A stretch of 64,000 nucleotides of DNA from Lysobacterales bacterium (GCA_014238945.1 JABAAB010000070.1:1-64000), one strand, 5' to 3'. Numbered from the stretch's first letter, positions 1-12,482 are shown. Program-made: numbers and translations. The notes: generated by a model not told the origin, from the letters alone.

Positions 1-138
1 ATGGTGATGCCTGGTGACAATGTACAGATGAAGGTGGAACTGATTGCACCGATTGCGATGGAAGAAGGTTTGCGGTTTGCGATACGTGAAGGCGGTCGGA
101 CCGTGGGTGCTGGCGTAGTCGCGAAGATCTTTGAATAA
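1..138 (+). CDS. tuf: Elongation factor Tu, C-terminal fragment (5' end outside window)
   Basis: Frame 1 reads [45 protein letters not shown], the typical EF-Tu C-terminus, directly upstream of rpsJ. Confidence 0.97.
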   Translation: MVMPGDNVQMKVELIAPIAMEEGLRFAIREGGRTVGAGVVAKIFE

Positions 139-159
139 AACAGTAGAGTGAATTGAACA

Positions 160-471
160 ATGGCTGAACAAAGAATCCGTATCCGGTTGAAAGCATTCGA
201 TCATCGTTTGATCGATCGTTCAGCTTTGGAAATTGTGGAGACGGCAAAAAGGACAGGTGCCCAGGTGCGTGGTCCTATCCCGTTACCCACACGAATCGAG
301 CGTTATACCGTACTGACTTCACCGCACGTCAACAAGGACGCGCGTGATCAATATGAAACACGCACACATAAACGGCTGATGGATATCGTGGATCCTAATG
401 ACAAGACTGTCGATGCGTTGATGAAACTGGATCTTGCAGCCGGTGTGCACGTACAGATCAAGTTGTACTGA
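160..471 (+). CDS. rpsJ: 30S ribosomal protein S10
   Basis: 103 aa, [19 protein letters not shown]..., first gene of S10 operon. Confidence 0.98.
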   Translation: MAEQRIRIRLKAFDHRLIDRSALEIVETAKRTGAQVRGPIPLPTRIERYTVLTSPHVNKDARDQYETRTHKRLMDIVDPNDKTVDALMKLDLAAGVHVQIKLY

Positions 472-527
472 AGTGTACGAATTGGATTTCAATAAATAAC
501 ACCATTGGCAGAACGACAGGCAGAACA

Positions 528-1169
528 ATGACGATAGGATTAATAGGCCGAAAGCGCGGAATGACCCGTATATTTACCGAACAGGGTGACAGTATTCCTG
601 TGACGGTAATCGAAGTCAGTCCAAACCGGGTCACACAGGTAAAGACTGTTGACGCCGATGGATATAACGCTTTACAGGTTACATTTGGTGAAAAGCGTAA
701 TGGTCTGCTGAACAGGCCTGAAGCCGGCCATTTCAGCAAGTCTGAAACGTCTGCGGGTGAAGGTCTGTGGGAATTGAGACTTAATGGTGATGAGGGTACG
801 GACCTGGAAACGGGTGCCGAGTTAAAAGCTGACCAGTTCGAGGCGGGCCAGAAAGTTGATGTCACTGGCACCAGCAAGGGTAAAGGTTTTGCCGGTGTCA
901 TCAAACGACATAATTTTCACATGCAGGATGCTTCACATGGCAACTCGCTTTCCCATCGTGCACCCGGTTCTATTGGCCAATGCCAGACACCCGGACGTGT
1001 ATTCAAGGGAAAGAAGATGGCTGGCCAGATGGGCAATGCACGCGTTACCACGCAGAATCTTGAAGTGGCGCGGGTAGATGCAAAGAGAAATCTGATTTTG
1101 ATCAAGGGTGCAGTACCTGGTGCCAAAGGCGGCCAGGTTACCGTGCGTCCCGCTGTGAAGATGCACTGA
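528..1169 (+). CDS. rplC: 50S ribosomal protein L3
   Basis: [16 protein letters not shown]..., operon order. Confidence 0.98.
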   Translation: MTIGLIGRKRGMTRIFTEQGDSIPVTVIEVSPNRVTQVKTVDADGYNALQVTFGEKRNGLLNRPEAGHFSKSETSAGEGLWELRLNGDEGTDLETGAELKADQFEAGQKVDVTGTSKGKGFAGVIKRHNFHMQDASHGNSLSHRAPGSIGQCQTPGRVFKGKKMAGQMGNARVTTQNLEVARVDAKRNLILIKGAVPGAKGGQVTVRPAVKMH

Positions 1170-1180
1170 GGAGAATGAGT

Positions 1181-1783
1181 ATGGAACTCGCAGTTGCAGG
1201 TGGAAAAGCCATCAAGGTATCTGAGTCCACCTTTGGACGGGTATTTTCCGAGGCTCTGGTACATCAGGTGGTCACTGCGTATCTGGCGGGTGGCCGCGCG
1301 GGTACCAAGGCACAAAAAACCCGATCGGAAGTTCGGGGCGGCGGCCGCAAACCCTGGCGTCAGAAAGGCACCGGCAGGGCTCGAGCGGGCACTATCCGCA
1401 GTCCCTTGTGGCGTGGTGGTGGCAGAACATTTGCTGCCAAACCTCGGGATCATTCACAAAAAGTGAATCGCAAAATGTACCGTGGTGCACTGCAGACCAT
1501 CTTGTCCGAACTGGTTCGTCAGGATCGGCTGGTGGTACTTGATTCTCTGGTGCTTGGTGCACCCAAGACCACTGAATTACTTGCAAAACTATCTGATCTT
1601 GGTTTTGAAAAGGGTCTGATTGTTACAGCACAAGTAGATGAAAATCTGTATTTGGCATCCCGCAACATAGCCAATGTGTACACCCTGGATGTTGCAGGAC
1701 TTGATCCGGCTAGCCTGGTGGCGGCCGACAAAGTAATCATGACCGTTGATGCGGTCAAGAAAATCGGGGAGTGGTTGGGATGA
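1181..1783 (+). CDS. rplD: 50S ribosomal protein L4
   Basis: [15 protein letters not shown]...[17 protein letters not shown] at 1181 better spaced from GAGGAG than ATG at 1175. Confidence 0.97.
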   Translation: MELAVAGGKAIKVSESTFGRVFSEALVHQVVTAYLAGGRAGTKAQKTRSEVRGGGRKPWRQKGTGRARAGTIRSPLWRGGGRTFAAKPRDHSQKVNRKMYRGALQTILSELVRQDRLVVLDSLVLGAPKTTELLAKLSDLGFEKGLIVTAQVDENLYLASRNIANVYTLDVAGLDPASLVAADKVIMTVDAVKKIGEWLG

Positions 1784-2082
1784 GCAACGAACGATTGTAC
1801 AAGGTACTGCTTTCCCCGCGGTTAACAGAAAAATCTACCAGAATTGCAGAGATCAGCAACCAGTATGTTTTCAGGGTGACCAGTGACTCCAATAAGAAAG
1901 AGATCAAGGACGCCGTGGAAAAGTTATTTGAGGTCAGCGTTGAATCGGTTCGTATCGTCAATGTCAAGGGTAAGAGCAAGTCGTTCAAGCTCCGGGCCGG
2001 CAAACGAAGCGACTGGAAAAAAGCATACGTTCGTGTTCAGGAAGGCCAGGTTATTGACTTTCTGGGCGGGGAATCAGTTTAA
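1780..2082 (+). CDS. rplW: 50S ribosomal protein L23
   Basis: [22 protein letters not shown] overlaps rplD stop (ATGA). Confidence 0.97.
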   Translation: MSNERLYKVLLSPRLTEKSTRIAEISNQYVFRVTSDSNKKEIKDAVEKLFEVSVESVRIVNVKGKSKSFKLRAGKRSDWKKAYVRVQEGQVIDFLGGESV

Positions 2083-2094
2083 GGATATTTGGTT

Positions 2095-2922
2095 ATGGCA
2101 ATAGTTAAAGCAAAACCAACTTCGCCAGGACGCCGTGGTGTGGTGCAGGTCAAACATGATCACCTGCACAAAGGTGCACCGCATGCCGCCCTGTTGGAAA
2201 AGAAATCACGCACAGGCGGCAGGAATAATGCCGGCCGTATCACCACGCGTCATCGTGGTGGCGGTCATAAAAAACACTACCGCGTCATTGATTTCAAGCG
2301 CGACAAGGACGGCATCAATGGGCGTGTTGAGCGTATTGAGCATGATCCGAATCGCACCGCGCACATCGCTTTGATTTTGTATGTGGACGGTGAGCGTCGC
2401 TACATCATTGCCCCCAAGGGATTGCGAGCCGGTGATCCGGTGAAGAGTGGACGTGACGCGTCCATCAAACCGGGCAATTGCTTGCCACTGCGCAATATTC
2501 CTGTAGGTACCGTGGTGCACTGTGTCGAAATGAAGCCCGGTAAAGGTGCACAAGTTGCACGCAGTGCAGGTGCTTCCGTTCAGTTGGTAGCGCGTGAAGG
2601 ACAATATGCAACTTTGCGTTTGCGCTCCGGTGAAATGCGTAAGATTCCAGCGCGATGCCGGGCAACAATTGGCGAAGTGTCAAATTCGGAACACAATCTG
2701 GAGAAACTGGGCAAAGCCGGCGCCAAGCGTTGGCGTGGTGTTCGTCCGACAGTTCGTGGTGTTGCCATGAATCCGGTTGACCACCCACATGGTGGTGGTG
2801 AAGGTCGCACATCGGGCGGTCGACATCCCGTATCTCCCTGGGGCGTTCCTACCAAGGGATACAAGACACGCAGTAACAAGCGGACGGACAAATATATTGT
2901 ACGTTCACGGTCAGGTAAATAA
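2095..2922 (+). CDS. rplB: 50S ribosomal protein L2
   Basis: [19 protein letters not shown]...[25 protein letters not shown]. Confidence 0.98.
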   Translation: MAIVKAKPTSPGRRGVVQVKHDHLHKGAPHAALLEKKSRTGGRNNAGRITTRHRGGGHKKHYRVIDFKRDKDGINGRVERIEHDPNRTAHIALILYVDGERRYIIAPKGLRAGDPVKSGRDASIKPGNCLPLRNIPVGTVVHCVEMKPGKGAQVARSAGASVQLVAREGQYATLRLRSGEMRKIPARCRATIGEVSNSEHNLEKLGKAGAKRWRGVRPTVRGVAMNPVDHPHGGGEGRTSGGRHPVSPWGVPTKGYKTRSNKRTDKYIVRSRSGK

Positions 2923-2934
2923 CGGACAGCGAAT

Positions 2935-3207
2935 ATGGCACGATCGATTAAAAAAGGACCTTTCATTGACCATCACCTGGCAAAGAAAGTCGCAGACTCA
3001 GTCGAGACCAACAACAAACGTCCCATCAAGACGTGGTCACGGCGTTCAATGATTCTGCCGGAAATGGTGGGTTTGACCATTGCGGTCCATAACGGACGGC
3101 AACACGTACCGATACTGATCAATGATCAGATGATTGGACACAAGCTGGGTGAATTTGCGCCGACGCGGACCTTCAGGGGTCACTCCGGCGATCGCAAATC
3201 TAAGTAG
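2935..3207 (+). CDS. rpsS: 30S ribosomal protein S19
   Basis: [19 protein letters not shown]... Confidence 0.98.
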   Translation: MARSIKKGPFIDHHLAKKVADSVETNNKRPIKTWSRRSMILPEMVGLTIAVHNGRQHVPILINDQMIGHKLGEFAPTRTFRGHSGDRKSK

Positions 3208-3216
3208 GTAGCAGTC

Positions 3217-3552
3217 ATGAATGCAACAGCAAAATTGAGGGGCGCACGTATATCTGCGCAAAAAGTTCGACTGGTCGCTGACCAGGTACGCGGGATGCCA
3301 GTTGAAAAGGCAGAGCAGTTACTGGCGTTCAGTACGAAGAAAGCAGCCCACATCATGAAGAAGGTGCTGCTGTCTGCGATTGCTAACGCAGAGCACAATG
3401 ATGGTGCAGATATTGATGAATTGACGGTTGCTACCGTCATGGTTGACGAAGGCCCGACGCTGAAGCGGGGCAGGGCGCGTGCCAAGGGCCGCGGCACCAG
3501 GATTTTGAAAAGGACCAGTCACATAACCCTGACTGTTGCCGACACTAAATAG
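3217..3552 (+). CDS. rplV: 50S ribosomal protein L22
   Basis: 111 aa, ...[17 protein letters not shown]...[16 protein letters not shown]. Confidence 0.98.
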   Translation: MNATAKLRGARISAQKVRLVADQVRGMPVEKAEQLLAFSTKKAAHIMKKVLLSAIANAEHNDGADIDELTVATVMVDEGPTLKRGRARAKGRGTRILKRTSHITLTVADTK

Positions 3553-3567
3553 ACCGGGATAAATATT

Positions 3568-4245
3568 ATGGGTCAAAAGGTACATCCAATTGGCATCCGC
3601 CTTGGTATATCCAAGGACTGGAATTCGACGTGGTACGCCGAAAAAGGTGAGTACGCTGAGCAACTAAACTCTGATTTGGCAGTCAGGGATTACCTGCAAA
3701 AGCGCTTGCAGCAGGCAGCGGTGAGTTCCATCGAGATCGAGCGTCCGGCGAAATCAGCCCGTATAACCATACACACTGCCAGACCAGGTATTGTCATTGG
3801 CAAGAAGGGTGAAGATATCGACCGTCTGCGACGCGAGGTCAGTGATTTGATGGGTGTTCCAACACACATATCGGTTGCCGAAATACGCAAACCGGAGTTG
3901 GACGCCAAGCTGGTCGCCGAGGGTATTGCACAGCAACTCGAACGGCGTATCATGTTCCGCCGTGCAATGAAGCGGGCGGTGGGTAACTCCATGCGTCTGG
4001 GTGCCCTGGGCATCAAGGTCAAGGTTTCAGGCCGTTTGAACGGCGCGGACATTGCCCGTAGTGAATGGTATCGCGAAGGCCAGGTGCCACTGCATACCCT
4101 GCGCGCAGATGTAGATTATGGATTTGTGGAAGCGACCACTACTTACGGGGTTCTTGGCATTAAAGTTTGGATTTACAAAGGCGAAGTCTTTGATCTGCAC
4201 GCCAAAAAATCTGAAAATTCTAGCAGCCCGAAGGGCGCTAACTAG
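3568..4245 (+). CDS. rpsC: 30S ribosomal protein S3
   Basis: [14 protein letters not shown]..., KH region [13 protein letters not shown]. Confidence 0.98.
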   Translation: MGQKVHPIGIRLGISKDWNSTWYAEKGEYAEQLNSDLAVRDYLQKRLQQAAVSSIEIERPAKSARITIHTARPGIVIGKKGEDIDRLRREVSDLMGVPTHISVAEIRKPELDAKLVAEGIAQQLERRIMFRRAMKRAVGNSMRLGALGIKVKVSGRLNGADIARSEWYREGQVPLHTLRADVDYGFVEATTTYGVLGIKVWIYKGEVFDLHAKKSENSSSPKGAN

Positions 4246-4256
4246 GAGACTGGGTG

Positions 4257-4670
4257 ATGCTGCAGCCAAAACGAACAAAATTCAGAAAACAGATGAAAGG
4301 CCGCAACCGGGGTATGGCTCAGGTGGGAAACCGAGTCAGCTTTGGTGAATTTGGGCTAAAGGCCACTACCCATGGGTTTGTGACTGCCCGCCAGATTGAG
4401 GCAGCACGTCGGGCCATCACCCGTTATGTGAAACGTGGTGGAAAACTGTGGATTCGGGTATTTCCGGACAAGCCGATTACCAAGAAGCCGGTAGAGGTCC
4501 GCATGGGCAAAGGAAAAGGCAATGTTGAATACTGGGTTGCACCCATACAGCCAGGCCGCATGCTTTACGAGATCCAGGGTGTTTCAGAAGAAGCCGCCCG
4601 GGAAGCATTTCGTCTGGCATCTGCCAAACTGGCGGTGAAGACCACATTTGTAATCAGGTCGGTGATGTGA
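4257..4670 (+). CDS. rplP: 50S ribosomal protein L16
   Basis: [19 protein letters not shown]... Confidence 0.98.
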   Translation: MLQPKRTKFRKQMKGRNRGMAQVGNRVSFGEFGLKATTHGFVTARQIEAARRAITRYVKRGGKLWIRVFPDKPITKKPVEVRMGKGKGNVEYWVAPIQPGRMLYEIQGVSEEAAREAFRLASAKLAVKTTFVIRSVM

Positions 4671-4873
4671 TGAATGTAGATGAGATGAAAAGCAAGACGG
4701 TGGGTGAACTTGGCGATGAACTCAATGAGCTGTTGCAGGAACATTTCAACCTGAGAATGCAAAAAGGAATGGGTCAGATGACCAACGTTAATGAATTACG
4801 TCGTGTTCGCCGCGATATTGCGCGGGTTAAAACGGTCATGACTGAAAAAACAAATGAAGGTATCGCGTCATGA
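4670..4873 (+). CDS. rpmC: 50S ribosomal protein L29
   Basis: [18 protein letters not shown]...; operon order; exact start 4667 or 4670. Confidence 0.94.
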   Translation: MNVDEMKSKTVGELGDELNELLQEHFNLRMQKGMGQMTNVNELRRVRRDIARVKTVMTEKTNEGIAS

Positions 4874-5130
4874 CCAGTACACAGGAAATCAAGCGCACCA
4901 AGACCGGTAGGGTTGTCAGCAACAAGATGGACAAGAGCGTAATCGTATTGCTTGAACGTCAGATCAAGCATGCGCTTTACGGAAAGTACATCAAGCGGTC
5001 TACCAAGGTTCAGGCGCACGATGAAGAAAATGATTGCGCTGAAGGTGACAAGGTTTTGATCGCTGAATGCCGCCCTCTGTCAAAATCAAAGAGTTGGCGG
5101 GTGATTGAAGTACTGGAGCGGGCCGAGTAA
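4870..5130 (+). CDS. rpsQ: 30S ribosomal protein S17
   Basis: [19 protein letters not shown]... Confidence 0.97.
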   Translation: MTSTQEIKRTKTGRVVSNKMDKSVIVLLERQIKHALYGKYIKRSTKVQAHDEENDCAEGDKVLIAECRPLSKSKSWRVIEVLERAE

Positions 5131-5163
5131 GCCGGCCAGCGCATATTACCGGAGAATACGAAA

Positions 5164-5532
5164 ATGATTCAGATGCAGTCCATGCTGACAGCCGCAGACA
5201 ACAGCGGTGCACGCCGGGTGATGTGTATCAAGGTCCTGGGCGGATCCAAACGCCGCTATGCAGGTATTGGAGACATCATTAAGGTGACCGTCAAGGACGC
5301 GATACCGCGTGGCAAGGTCAAAAAGGGTGAGATTTACGATGCGGTTGTTGTTCGCACCCGCAAAGGTGTACGCAGAAATGATGGTTCGCTGATCCGTTTT
5401 GATGGTAACGCGGCCGTATTGCTGAGCCCGAAACTGGAGCCTATTGGCACCCGTATTTTCGGCCCGGTAACCCGTGAACTGCGGTCTGAACGATTTATGA
5501 AAATTGTCTCGCTTGCACCTGAAGTGCTCTGA
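5164..5532 (+). CDS. rplN: 50S ribosomal protein L14
   Basis: [33 protein letters not shown]. Confidence 0.98.
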   Translation: MIQMQSMLTAADNSGARRVMCIKVLGGSKRRYAGIGDIIKVTVKDAIPRGKVKKGEIYDAVVVRTRKGVRRNDGSLIRFDGNAAVLLSPKLEPIGTRIFGPVTRELRSERFMKIVSLAPEVL

Positions 5533-5549
5533 GCGGGAGGAGTCTGAAG

Positions 5550-5867
5550 ATGAAACGCATACACAAAGGTGATGAAGTAATCGTCACCACCGGTCGCAGC
5601 AAAGGACAACGGGGTCACGTGCTACAACTTGTGGGCGCTGAAAAATTGTTGGTGGAAAACGTAAACATGGTGAAACGCCATACCAAGGCGGATCCTGGCC
5701 GAAACAAACCAGGTGGAATCGTTGAGAAGGAAAGCCCAGTGCATATTTCCAACGTTGCAATGTTCAATCCGGTAACGGGCAAGGCCGACCGAATTGGTTT
5801 TAAATCACTGGAAGATGGCAGCAAGGTGCGTATTTACAAATCCACCGGCGAAGCCGTTGATATCTAG
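5550..5867 (+). CDS. rplX: 50S ribosomal protein L24
   Basis: KUW-type N-terminus [24 protein letters not shown]. Confidence 0.97.
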   Translation: MKRIHKGDEVIVTTGRSKGQRGHVLQLVGAEKLLVENVNMVKRHTKADPGRNKPGGIVEKESPVHISNVAMFNPVTGKADRIGFKSLEDGSKVRIYKSTGEAVDI

Positions 5868-5878
5868 AGATCAGGAAT

Positions 5879-6421
5879 ATGGCCAGATTACAGACAATTT
5901 ACAGAGAAACACTGGTACCGCAGTTGATGGAAAAGCTTGAGCTTGAAAACATCATGGAAGTACCGAAAATTACCAAGGTCACGCTGAATATGGGTGTGGG
6001 TGAGGCGGTGACCGATAAGAAAGTCATGGCCCGGGCAACGGGTGATATGACCCAGATTGCGGGTCAGAAACCAATCGTAATCAACGCCCGGAAGTCGGTG
6101 GCCTCATTCAAGATTCGTGATGGCTGGCCAGTGGGATGCAAAGTTACCCTGCGCAGAGAGCGTATGTACGAATTTTTGGATCGGCTGGTTAACATTTCCA
6201 TACCACGTATTCGGGATTTTCGTGGTCTGAACCGAAAATCATTTGACGGTCGAGGGAATTACAGCCTCGGTATCCAGGAGCAGATCATGTTCCCTGAGAT
6301 CGATTTTGACCAGATTGACACCATTCGTGGAATGGATATCACCATTACCACGAGTGCGAGAAATGACCAGGAAGGCCTGGCGCTTTTACAGGCGTTCAAC
6401 TTTCCGTTCAAAGACAAATAG
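5879..6421 (+). CDS. rplE: 50S ribosomal protein L5
   Basis: ...[20 protein letters not shown]... Confidence 0.98.
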   Translation: MARLQTIYRETLVPQLMEKLELENIMEVPKITKVTLNMGVGEAVTDKKVMARATGDMTQIAGQKPIVINARKSVASFKIRDGWPVGCKVTLRRERMYEFLDRLVNISIPRIRDFRGLNRKSFDGRGNYSLGIQEQIMFPEIDFDQIDTIRGMDITITTSARNDQEGLALLQAFNFPFKDK

Positions 6422-6435
6422 GTAAGGACTCAGGC

Positions 6436-6741
6436 ATGGCAAAAGTATCAATGATCAACCGCGAAAAGCGCCGTACCAAGCTGGTGGGCAAATATGTTGC
6501 CAAACGTGCTGCGCTCAAAGCGATCGTTGCAAACCCCGAGGTCGGGTTTGATGAAAAACAGCAGGCAATGTTCGCATTGCAGAAACTACCACGTGACTCC
6601 AGTCCGGTACGCCAGCGTAACCGCTGTGAAATCACCGGACGTCCACGAGGTTTTTATCGAAAGTTCGGACTGTCACGTAACAAATTACGTGAAGCAACCA
6701 TGCGTGGCGATGTGCCTGGTCTTCGAAAGGCCAGTTGGTAA
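6436..6741 (+). CDS. rpsN: 30S ribosomal protein S14 (long form, no zinc-binding CxxC motifs)
   Basis: 101 aa [17 protein letters not shown]...[19 protein letters not shown]. Confidence 0.97.
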   Translation: MAKVSMINREKRRTKLVGKYVAKRAALKAIVANPEVGFDEKQQAMFALQKLPRDSSPVRQRNRCEITGRPRGFYRKFGLSRNKLREATMRGDVPGLRKASW

Positions 6742-6793
6742 CAGCATCAGGGTGGGGCATGGCCCCGTCGAAACAGAGACAAGGTAATAAATC

Positions 6794-7189
6794 ATGAGTA
6801 TGAGTGACCCGATAGCCGATATGTTGACCCGCATTCGCAATGCGCAGGCAACCAACAAAGTGACAGTCAGCATGCCTTGCTCAAAAGTAAAGGTAGGTAT
6901 TGCGGACGTACTTAAGGATGAAGGCTACATCACCGATTATCGCGTAGATGAAAACGATGGAAAACCGAATCTGGAAGTTACACTCAAGTACTTTGAAGGC
7001 CGTGGTGTAATTGACAGCCTCAAACGTGCAAGTCGGCCGGGTCTGCGTATCTATCGTCGTAAGGATGATTTGCCTCGAGTGCTGGATGGTCTGGGTGTGG
7101 TCATAGTCAGTACCTCACGCGGCATCATGACTGATGTTGCGGCCCGAGCCGTGGGCCAGGGCGGCGAAATCATTTGTTACGTGGCCTAG
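6794..7189 (+). CDS. rpsH: 30S ribosomal protein S8
   Basis: [18 protein letters not shown]... Confidence 0.98.
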   Translation: MSMSDPIADMLTRIRNAQATNKVTVSMPCSKVKVGIADVLKDEGYITDYRVDENDGKPNLEVTLKYFEGRGVIDSLKRASRPGLRIYRRKDDLPRVLDGLGVVIVSTSRGIMTDVAARAVGQGGEIICYVA

Positions 7190-7210
7190 TGCCCGAATTG
7201 AGGAAACAAC

Positions 7211-7738
7211 ATGTCACGAGTAGCTAAAAATCCAATCAGACTGCCTTCAGGGGTAAACCTGAATATCTCAGGGTCTCATCTGAATGTTAAGGGTCCCAAG
7301 GGCAATCTTGATTTGCATTTGCATCCCGGTGTACAGCTGAGTGAATCTGACGGTCAGTATCTGGTGAAACCGGAAGGTGACAAAAATGTTGCGATGGCCG
7401 GTACGTTCCGGTCGTTGGTAAGCAATATGGTCATCGGCGTCACTGAAGGATTTCAGAAGAAGTTACAGCTGGTTGGTGTTGGTTACCGCGCACAGGTACA
7501 GGGCAGCAAACTGAATCTGACCCTCGGATTCTCGCACCCCATTGAATATGGTGCGCCGGATGGCATCAATATTGAAACGCCGTCACAAACCGAAATTATT
7601 ATCAGCGGATGTGACAAACAGAAAGTTGGCCAGGTTGCGGCAGAGATTCGGTCATTCCGGCCGCCTGAACCTTACAAAGGGAAGGGTGTTCGTTACTCGG
7701 ATGAACGTGTAATCAGGAAGGAAGCCAAGAAGGCATAA
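7211..7738 (+). CDS. rplF: 50S ribosomal protein L6
   Basis: MSRVAKNPIRLPSGV...PPEPYKGKGVRY. Confidence 0.98.
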   Translation: MSRVAKNPIRLPSGVNLNISGSHLNVKGPKGNLDLHLHPGVQLSESDGQYLVKPEGDKNVAMAGTFRSLVSNMVIGVTEGFQKKLQLVGVGYRAQVQGSKLNLTLGFSHPIEYGAPDGINIETPSQTEIIISGCDKQKVGQVAAEIRSFRPPEPYKGKGVRYSDERVIRKEAKKA

Positions 7739-7766
7739 CGCCTGATCTGGCCATGAGGATTTAGCA

Positions 7767-8120
7767 ATGTTAAAGAAAACAGCACGTTTGCGCAGAGCTA
7801 AAAAGGCCCGCGCACATATACGCCGGCTGGCAGTGCCCCGACTGACGGTGCATCGTAGCGGACGCCATATTTATGCGCAGGTAATTACAGCAGCCGGTGA
7901 CCAGGTAATCGCCGCTGCGTCAACACTGCAAAAAGATTTGCGCGCCGGACTCAAAAGCACCAGTGACAAACAGGCTGCAAAGGCTGTTGGCACAGCAGTA
8001 GCTGAACGAGCCGTGGCTGCAGGCATATCAAGTGTGGCCTTTGATCGTTCTGGTTACCGTTATCACGGGCGAATCGCCGAACTGGCTGATGCAGCGCGTG
8101 AAAGCGGGTTGAAGTTTTAA
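7767..8120 (+). CDS. rplR: 50S ribosomal protein L18
   Basis: ...[22 protein letters not shown]. Confidence 0.97.
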   Translation: MLKKTARLRRAKKARAHIRRLAVPRLTVHRSGRHIYAQVITAAGDQVIAAASTLQKDLRAGLKSTSDKQAAKAVGTAVAERAVAAGISSVAFDRSGYRYHGRIAELADAARESGLKF

Positions 8121-8156
8121 TTAAATACTGACTGGATTTGTAAAACAGGTATCAAG

Positions 8157-8669
8157 ATGTCGAGAATGGACAAACAAAATAGCGACGGTATGCTCGAAAA
8201 ACTGGTGGCCGTCAATCGTGTTGCCAAGGTTGTCAAGGGTGGCCGGGTCTTCGGCTTTACAGCTTTGAGCGTGGTTGGCGATGGTAATGGCAAGGTCGGA
8301 TTTGGTTATGGAAAGGCCAAGGAAGTACCAATCGCAATTCAGAAATCCATGGAAAAAGCCCGCCGGGACATGGTGACCATCTCGCTGAAAGACGGCACCC
8401 TGTGGCACCCGGTCAAGGCGCGCCATAGTGGGTCAAGAATTTATATGCAACCAGCATCAGAAGGTACCGGTGTCATTGCTGGTGGTGCCATGCGTGCCGT
8501 GCTTGAAACGGTGGGTGTGCATAACGTACTGGCAAAGAGCGTTGGCTCCAACACTCCCATAAACCTGGTGAGGGCCACCATCAAGGGTTTGATAGCCATG
8601 CATAACCCGGAATCTATTGCGGCCAAGCGCGGCAAGTCTGTTGATGAAATCCGTGCTAACCATAAGTGA
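8157..8669 (+). CDS. rpsE: 30S ribosomal protein S5
   Basis: ...[25 protein letters not shown]... Confidence 0.98.
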   Translation: MSRMDKQNSDGMLEKLVAVNRVAKVVKGGRVFGFTALSVVGDGNGKVGFGYGKAKEVPIAIQKSMEKARRDMVTISLKDGTLWHPVKARHSGSRIYMQPASEGTGVIAGGAMRAVLETVGVHNVLAKSVGSNTPINLVRATIKGLIAMHNPESIAAKRGKSVDEIRANHK

Positions 8670-8677
8670 GTGAAATG

Positions 8678-8866
8678 ATGGCCAAGAAAAAACAAATGAA
8701 TGTAACCCTCATCCGCTCTCCGATTGGTAGCCAGCCGAAACACAGGGAGTGCGTTCGTGGCCTCGGTCTCAAACGCATGCACCAGACCGTGACTCTTGAA
8801 GACACACCTTCAATTCGCGGTATGGTTAACAAAGTTTATTACATGGTACGAGTGGAAGAAGTATAA
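8678..8866 (+). CDS. rpmD: 50S ribosomal protein L30
   Basis: [17 protein letters not shown]...[15 protein letters not shown]; start 8675 or 8678. Confidence 0.95.
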   Translation: MAKKKQMNVTLIRSPIGSQPKHRECVRGLGLKRMHQTVTLEDTPSIRGMVNKVYYMVRVEEV

Positions 8867-8904
8867 GGCGCTTCTGCGAGCCTGTTTGAAAGGAAAGTAC
8901 GAAC

Positions 8905-9336
8905 ATGAAATTGAATACAATCAGCCCGGCCGAGGGTAGCAAGAGGAACCGCAAACGCGTTGGGCGTGGTATCGGTTCCACCGATGGCAAGACAGCCGGT
9001 CGTGGACACAAGGGCCAAAAATCCCGTTCGGGCGGCTATCACAAGGTGGGTTTTGAAGGTGGTCAGATGCCCCTGCAACGCCGACTGCCCAAACGCGGGT
9101 TTGCTTCAAAGACCGCGCGTTATAACGCAGAAGTACGTCTGTATCACATAGAAGCTATGGATGTTGATGTGATAGACATGGAAACCCTTAAAAAGACGGG
9201 TGTGGTTAAACATGACGCACGCAAGGTCAAGGTCATCAATACGGGTGATATCAGCCGTGCCGTTACCTTGAAAGGTCTGGGTGTCACCCGCGGTGCCCAA
9301 GCGGCCATCGAAGCAGCGGGCGGAAAGGTTGAGTAA
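8905..9336 (+). CDS. rplO: 50S ribosomal protein L15
   Basis: [25 protein letters not shown]... Confidence 0.98.
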   Translation: MKLNTISPAEGSKRNRKRVGRGIGSTDGKTAGRGHKGQKSRSGGYHKVGFEGGQMPLQRRLPKRGFASKTARYNAEVRLYHIEAMDVDVIDMETLKKTGVVKHDARKVKVINTGDISRAVTLKGLGVTRGAQAAIEAAGGKVE

Positions 9337-10679
9337 TGGCAAAGTCGTCTTCACAAGTTGCGGATAAGCTGGGTGGTATCGGTCGACTGACCGAATTACG
9401 CCAGCGTTTGCTGTTTGTATTTGCGGCGCTGATTATCTATCGCATTGGTACCTTTATACCGGTTCCAGGTGTAAATCCGCAGGCGTTGCTGCAATTTATG
9501 AATTCACAGCAGGGAACCATCATCGATGTGTTCAACCTGTTCACAGGCGGCGCGCTGGAGCGTTTCTCTTTGTTTGCACTCGGCGTTATGCCCTACATAT
9601 CTGCTTCAATCATCATGCAGTTGATGAGCAGTGCCCTGCCGCAATTGCAACAACTCAAGAAAGAAGGCTCCAGCGGAAGGCAAAAGATTACCCAGTACAC
9701 CCGAATATTTACCGTGTTGCTGGCTGCTTTCCAGGCCGGTAGTGTGGCCTTTGCCCTGCAAAGTCAGGTTTCGATCGTGTTCGCACCTGGATTTGGATTC
9801 ATTTTTACAGCCGTGATCACACTCACCGCTGGAACGGTGTTCCTGATGTGGTTAGGTGAGCAGATCACCGAGCGTGGTGTTGGGAATGGCATCTCCCTGA
9901 TCATTTTCGCGGGAATTGTGGCCGGCTTGCCACGTGCTGTCGCAGGAACTCTGGAGTTGGTAAATACCGGTCAGTTGAGTATACCGGCGATGTTGTTCAT
10001 TCTCATATTGGTCATCGGGGTGGTGTATTTTATCGTTCGTGTTGAACGTGGACAGCGGCGAATTACTGTCAATTATGCTCAACGCCAGGGCAGGGTGGCT
10101 TATCAAAACCAGGCCACACACTTGCCTTTGAAATTGAATATGTCAGGTGTGATCCCGGCAATATTTGCATCCAGCCTGGTGATTTTCCCATCCACGCTGG
10201 CCACCTGGTTCGCTACCTCTGAAAATCTGGGGTGGTTAACAGACATTGCGGCAGCATTGACGCCGGGTAATTTGCCATACACCCTGCTGTATTCATCGTT
10301 GATCATCTTTTTCTGTTTCTTTTACACAGCACTGGTTTTTAACTCCAAAGAAACAGCGGATAACCTGAAAAAATCCGGGGCATTTATCCCTGGAATACGC
10401 CCCGGGCGTCATACGGCCGACTACATTGACAATGTACTTACCCGTTTGACCATGGTTGGATCCCTTTATCTGGTTTCAGTATGCCTGTTACCGGATATTC
10501 TGAGGGTCGTGTGGGCAGTGCCGTTTTACTTCGGTGGGACTTCGGTGTTGATTGTCGTGGTGGTGATCATGGATTTCATCGCTCAGGTGCAGGCACATTT
10601 GATATCCCACAAATACGATAGCCTGATGAAAAAAGCGAATCTGAAGTCCTACGGTAGATCAGGGGTGGTGCGCCGGTAA
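9336..10679 (+). CDS. secY: Protein translocase subunit SecY
   Basis: 447 aa multi-[33 protein letters not shown]. Confidence 0.98.
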   Translation: MAKSSSQVADKLGGIGRLTELRQRLLFVFAALIIYRIGTFIPVPGVNPQALLQFMNSQQGTIIDVFNLFTGGALERFSLFALGVMPYISASIIMQLMSSALPQLQQLKKEGSSGRQKITQYTRIFTVLLAAFQAGSVAFALQSQVSIVFAPGFGFIFTAVITLTAGTVFLMWLGEQITERGVGNGISLIIFAGIVAGLPRAVAGTLELVNTGQLSIPAMLFILILVIGVVYFIVRVERGQRRITVNYAQRQGRVAYQNQATHLPLKLNMSGVIPAIFASSLVIFPSTLATWFATSENLGWLTDIAAALTPGNLPYTLLYSSLIIFFCFFYTALVFNSKETADNLKKSGAFIPGIRPGRHTADYIDNVLTRLTMVGSLYLVSVCLLPDILRVVWAVPFYFGGTSVLIVVVVIMDFIAQVQAHLISHKYDSLMKKANLKSYGRSGVVRR

Positions 10680-10782
10680 TCCGGTATTTGGAGCGTGGTC
10701 AAGGCCATGCTGATTTGGCGGACACGTCTGCCCGGTTGAACCGGAATAACGTCACCGTCTTTATTGTCTGAGGAGAGCTGTC

Positions 10783-10896
10783 ATGAAGGTGCAAGCTTCA
10801 GTAAAAAAGATTTGCCGAAATTGCAAGATTGTTCGACGCAGAGGCGTGGTATATGTCATTTGTGTCGATAAGAAACACAAGCAACGACAGGGCTGA
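10783..10896 (+). CDS. rpmJ: 50S ribosomal protein L36 (zinc-binding C+ form); not in the supplied ORF track
   Basis: 37 aa read directly: [45 protein letters not shown] 5 to 8 nt upstream; between secY and rpsM. Confidence 0.97.
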   Translation: MKVQASVKKICRNCKIVRRRGVVYVICVDKKHKQRQG

Positions 10897-10920
10897 GTTA
10901 ATTTTAATCATGGATTTGCT

Positions 10921-10948
10921 TTTACAGGATTAGCAGATTCGATATAAT
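10921..10948 (+). promoter_or_regulatory. Candidate sigma70-like promoter for alpha operon (rpsM-rpsK-rpsD-rpoA-rplQ)
   Basis: TTTACA (10921-10926), 16-nt spacer, TATAAT (10943-10948), about 47 nt before the rpsM ATG. Confidence 0.6.
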
Positions 10949-10994
10949 GTACTGTTTACGTTGAGCAGTACCAACAGTAGCAGGAGTACGCAGT

Positions 10995-11351
10995 ATGGCT
11001 CGCATTGCGGGAGTCAACATACCAGTTCAGAAGCACGCTTGGGTTGCTTTAACCAGCATTTATGGCGTCGGACGTTCGCGCGCTTTACAGATTTGTGAAG
11101 CAGCGGATGTAGCTCCGGATAAGAAAATCCGGGACCTGACCGAACATGAAGCTGAAAACATTCGTAGCGCGGTCGCAAAGTTTGCGGTTGAAGGTGATCT
11201 TCGTCGAGAAGTGGCGATGAATATCAAACGTCTGATGGACCTGGGTTGTTACCGGGGTCTGCGACATCGCAGAGGTCTTCCCGTGCGTGGTCAGCGTACT
11301 AAAACGAATGCCCGGACAAGAAAAGGTCCGCGGCGTCCGATCAAGCGTTAA
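10995..11351 (+). CDS. rpsM: 30S ribosomal protein S13
   Basis: [26 protein letters not shown]. Confidence 0.98.
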   Translation: MARIAGVNIPVQKHAWVALTSIYGVGRSRALQICEAADVAPDKKIRDLTEHEAENIRSAVAKFAVEGDLRREVAMNIKRLMDLGCYRGLRHRRGLPVRGQRTKTNARTRKGPRRPIKR

Positions 11352-11383
11352 GCGCTAACACGCGCACTAAATGGGTGAATTAG

Positions 11384-11773
11384 ATGGCAAAGCCAAAAAC
11401 AAAAGCTAAAAAGAAGATCAAAAAGGTCGTGGTCGATGGGATCGCCCATGTGCACGCTTCTTTTAACAACACGATCATTACATTGAGTGACCGCCAGGGC
11501 AATGTTCTGTCATGGGCAACATCCGGTGGTGCCGGCTTCCGCGGATCGCGAAAATCAACACCATTTGCAGCCCAGGTTGCGGCAGACAATGCCGGCAGGG
11601 CAGCACTTGACTACGGTCTTAAGAACCTGGAAGTTCGTGTAAAGGGCCCTGGTCCCGGGCGTGAATCGTCCGTGCGTGCGCTCAATGCACTCGGTTACAA
11701 GATCACCAATATCACCGACGTTACGCCGATTCCACATAACGGTTGTCGTCCGCCGAAGAAACGGCGCGTTTAG
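11384..11773 (+). CDS. rpsK: 30S ribosomal protein S11
   Basis: ...[16 protein letters not shown]...[13 protein letters not shown]. Confidence 0.98.
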   Translation: MAKPKTKAKKKIKKVVVDGIAHVHASFNNTIITLSDRQGNVLSWATSGGAGFRGSRKSTPFAAQVAADNAGRAALDYGLKNLEVRVKGPGPGRESSVRALNALGYKITNITDVTPIPHNGCRPPKKRRV

Positions 11774-11784
11774 GAGTTTTTGAA

Positions 11785-12411
11785 ATGGCAAGATATATTG
11801 GACCAACGTGCAAACTTTCGCGTCGCGAAGGCGTAGACCTGGGTTTGAAGTCTCCGGCTCGTGGGCTGGAATCCAAGTGTAAACTTAACCAGGTTCCGGG
11901 ACAGCATGGTGCATCGAGACGTCAGCGTTTGTCTGATTACGCATTGCAACTGCGGGAAAAGCAAAAGGTACGCCGGACCTACGGTGTGCTGGAGAAGCAG
12001 TTTCGTAACTATTACAAGAAAGCAGCCTCCCAGAAAGGAGCGACGGGTGAAAACCTGCTGGTTCTGTTGGAAAGCCGTCTGGACAATGTTGTCTACAGAA
12101 TGGGGTTTGCTGTCACACGGGCCCAGGCCCGTCAGATGGTTTCCCACAAGGCGATTCAGGTGAATGGCGGAAAGGTCAACATTCCGTCCTACCAGGTCCA
12201 GGCTGGTGATGTAGTGAGTGTTGCTGAAAAGGCAAAAAGCCATCTGCGTGTCAAAGAAGCGATAACGCTGAGCCAGGAATTGGACCTGGCAGCGGTGTGG
12301 ATGGAAGTAGACAATACCAAGATGGAAGGCACCTACAAGACATTGCCCGACCGAAATGATCTACCTGCTGACATCAATGAGAATTTGATCGTTGAGTTGT
12401 ATTCCAAGTAA
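11785..12411 (+). CDS. rpsD: 30S ribosomal protein S4
   Basis: [23 protein letters not shown]...; ATG 11785 fits family N-terminus rather than ORF start 11743. Confidence 0.97.
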   Translation: MARYIGPTCKLSRREGVDLGLKSPARGLESKCKLNQVPGQHGASRRQRLSDYALQLREKQKVRRTYGVLEKQFRNYYKKAASQKGATGENLLVLLESRLDNVVYRMGFAVTRAQARQMVSHKAIQVNGGKVNIPSYQVQAGDVVSVAEKAKSHLRVKEAITLSQELDLAAVWMEVDNTKMEGTYKTLPDRNDLPADINENLIVELYSK

Positions 12412-12482
12412 TACCATGAATGAGCTGCCGGATATGCGGTCGTCATATTTCTCCAGATAAATTATTTAGCGAGGTTCATCAC

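Noticed and set aside
917-1453. 178-aa minus-strand ORF
   Set aside because: Antisense to rplC/rplD
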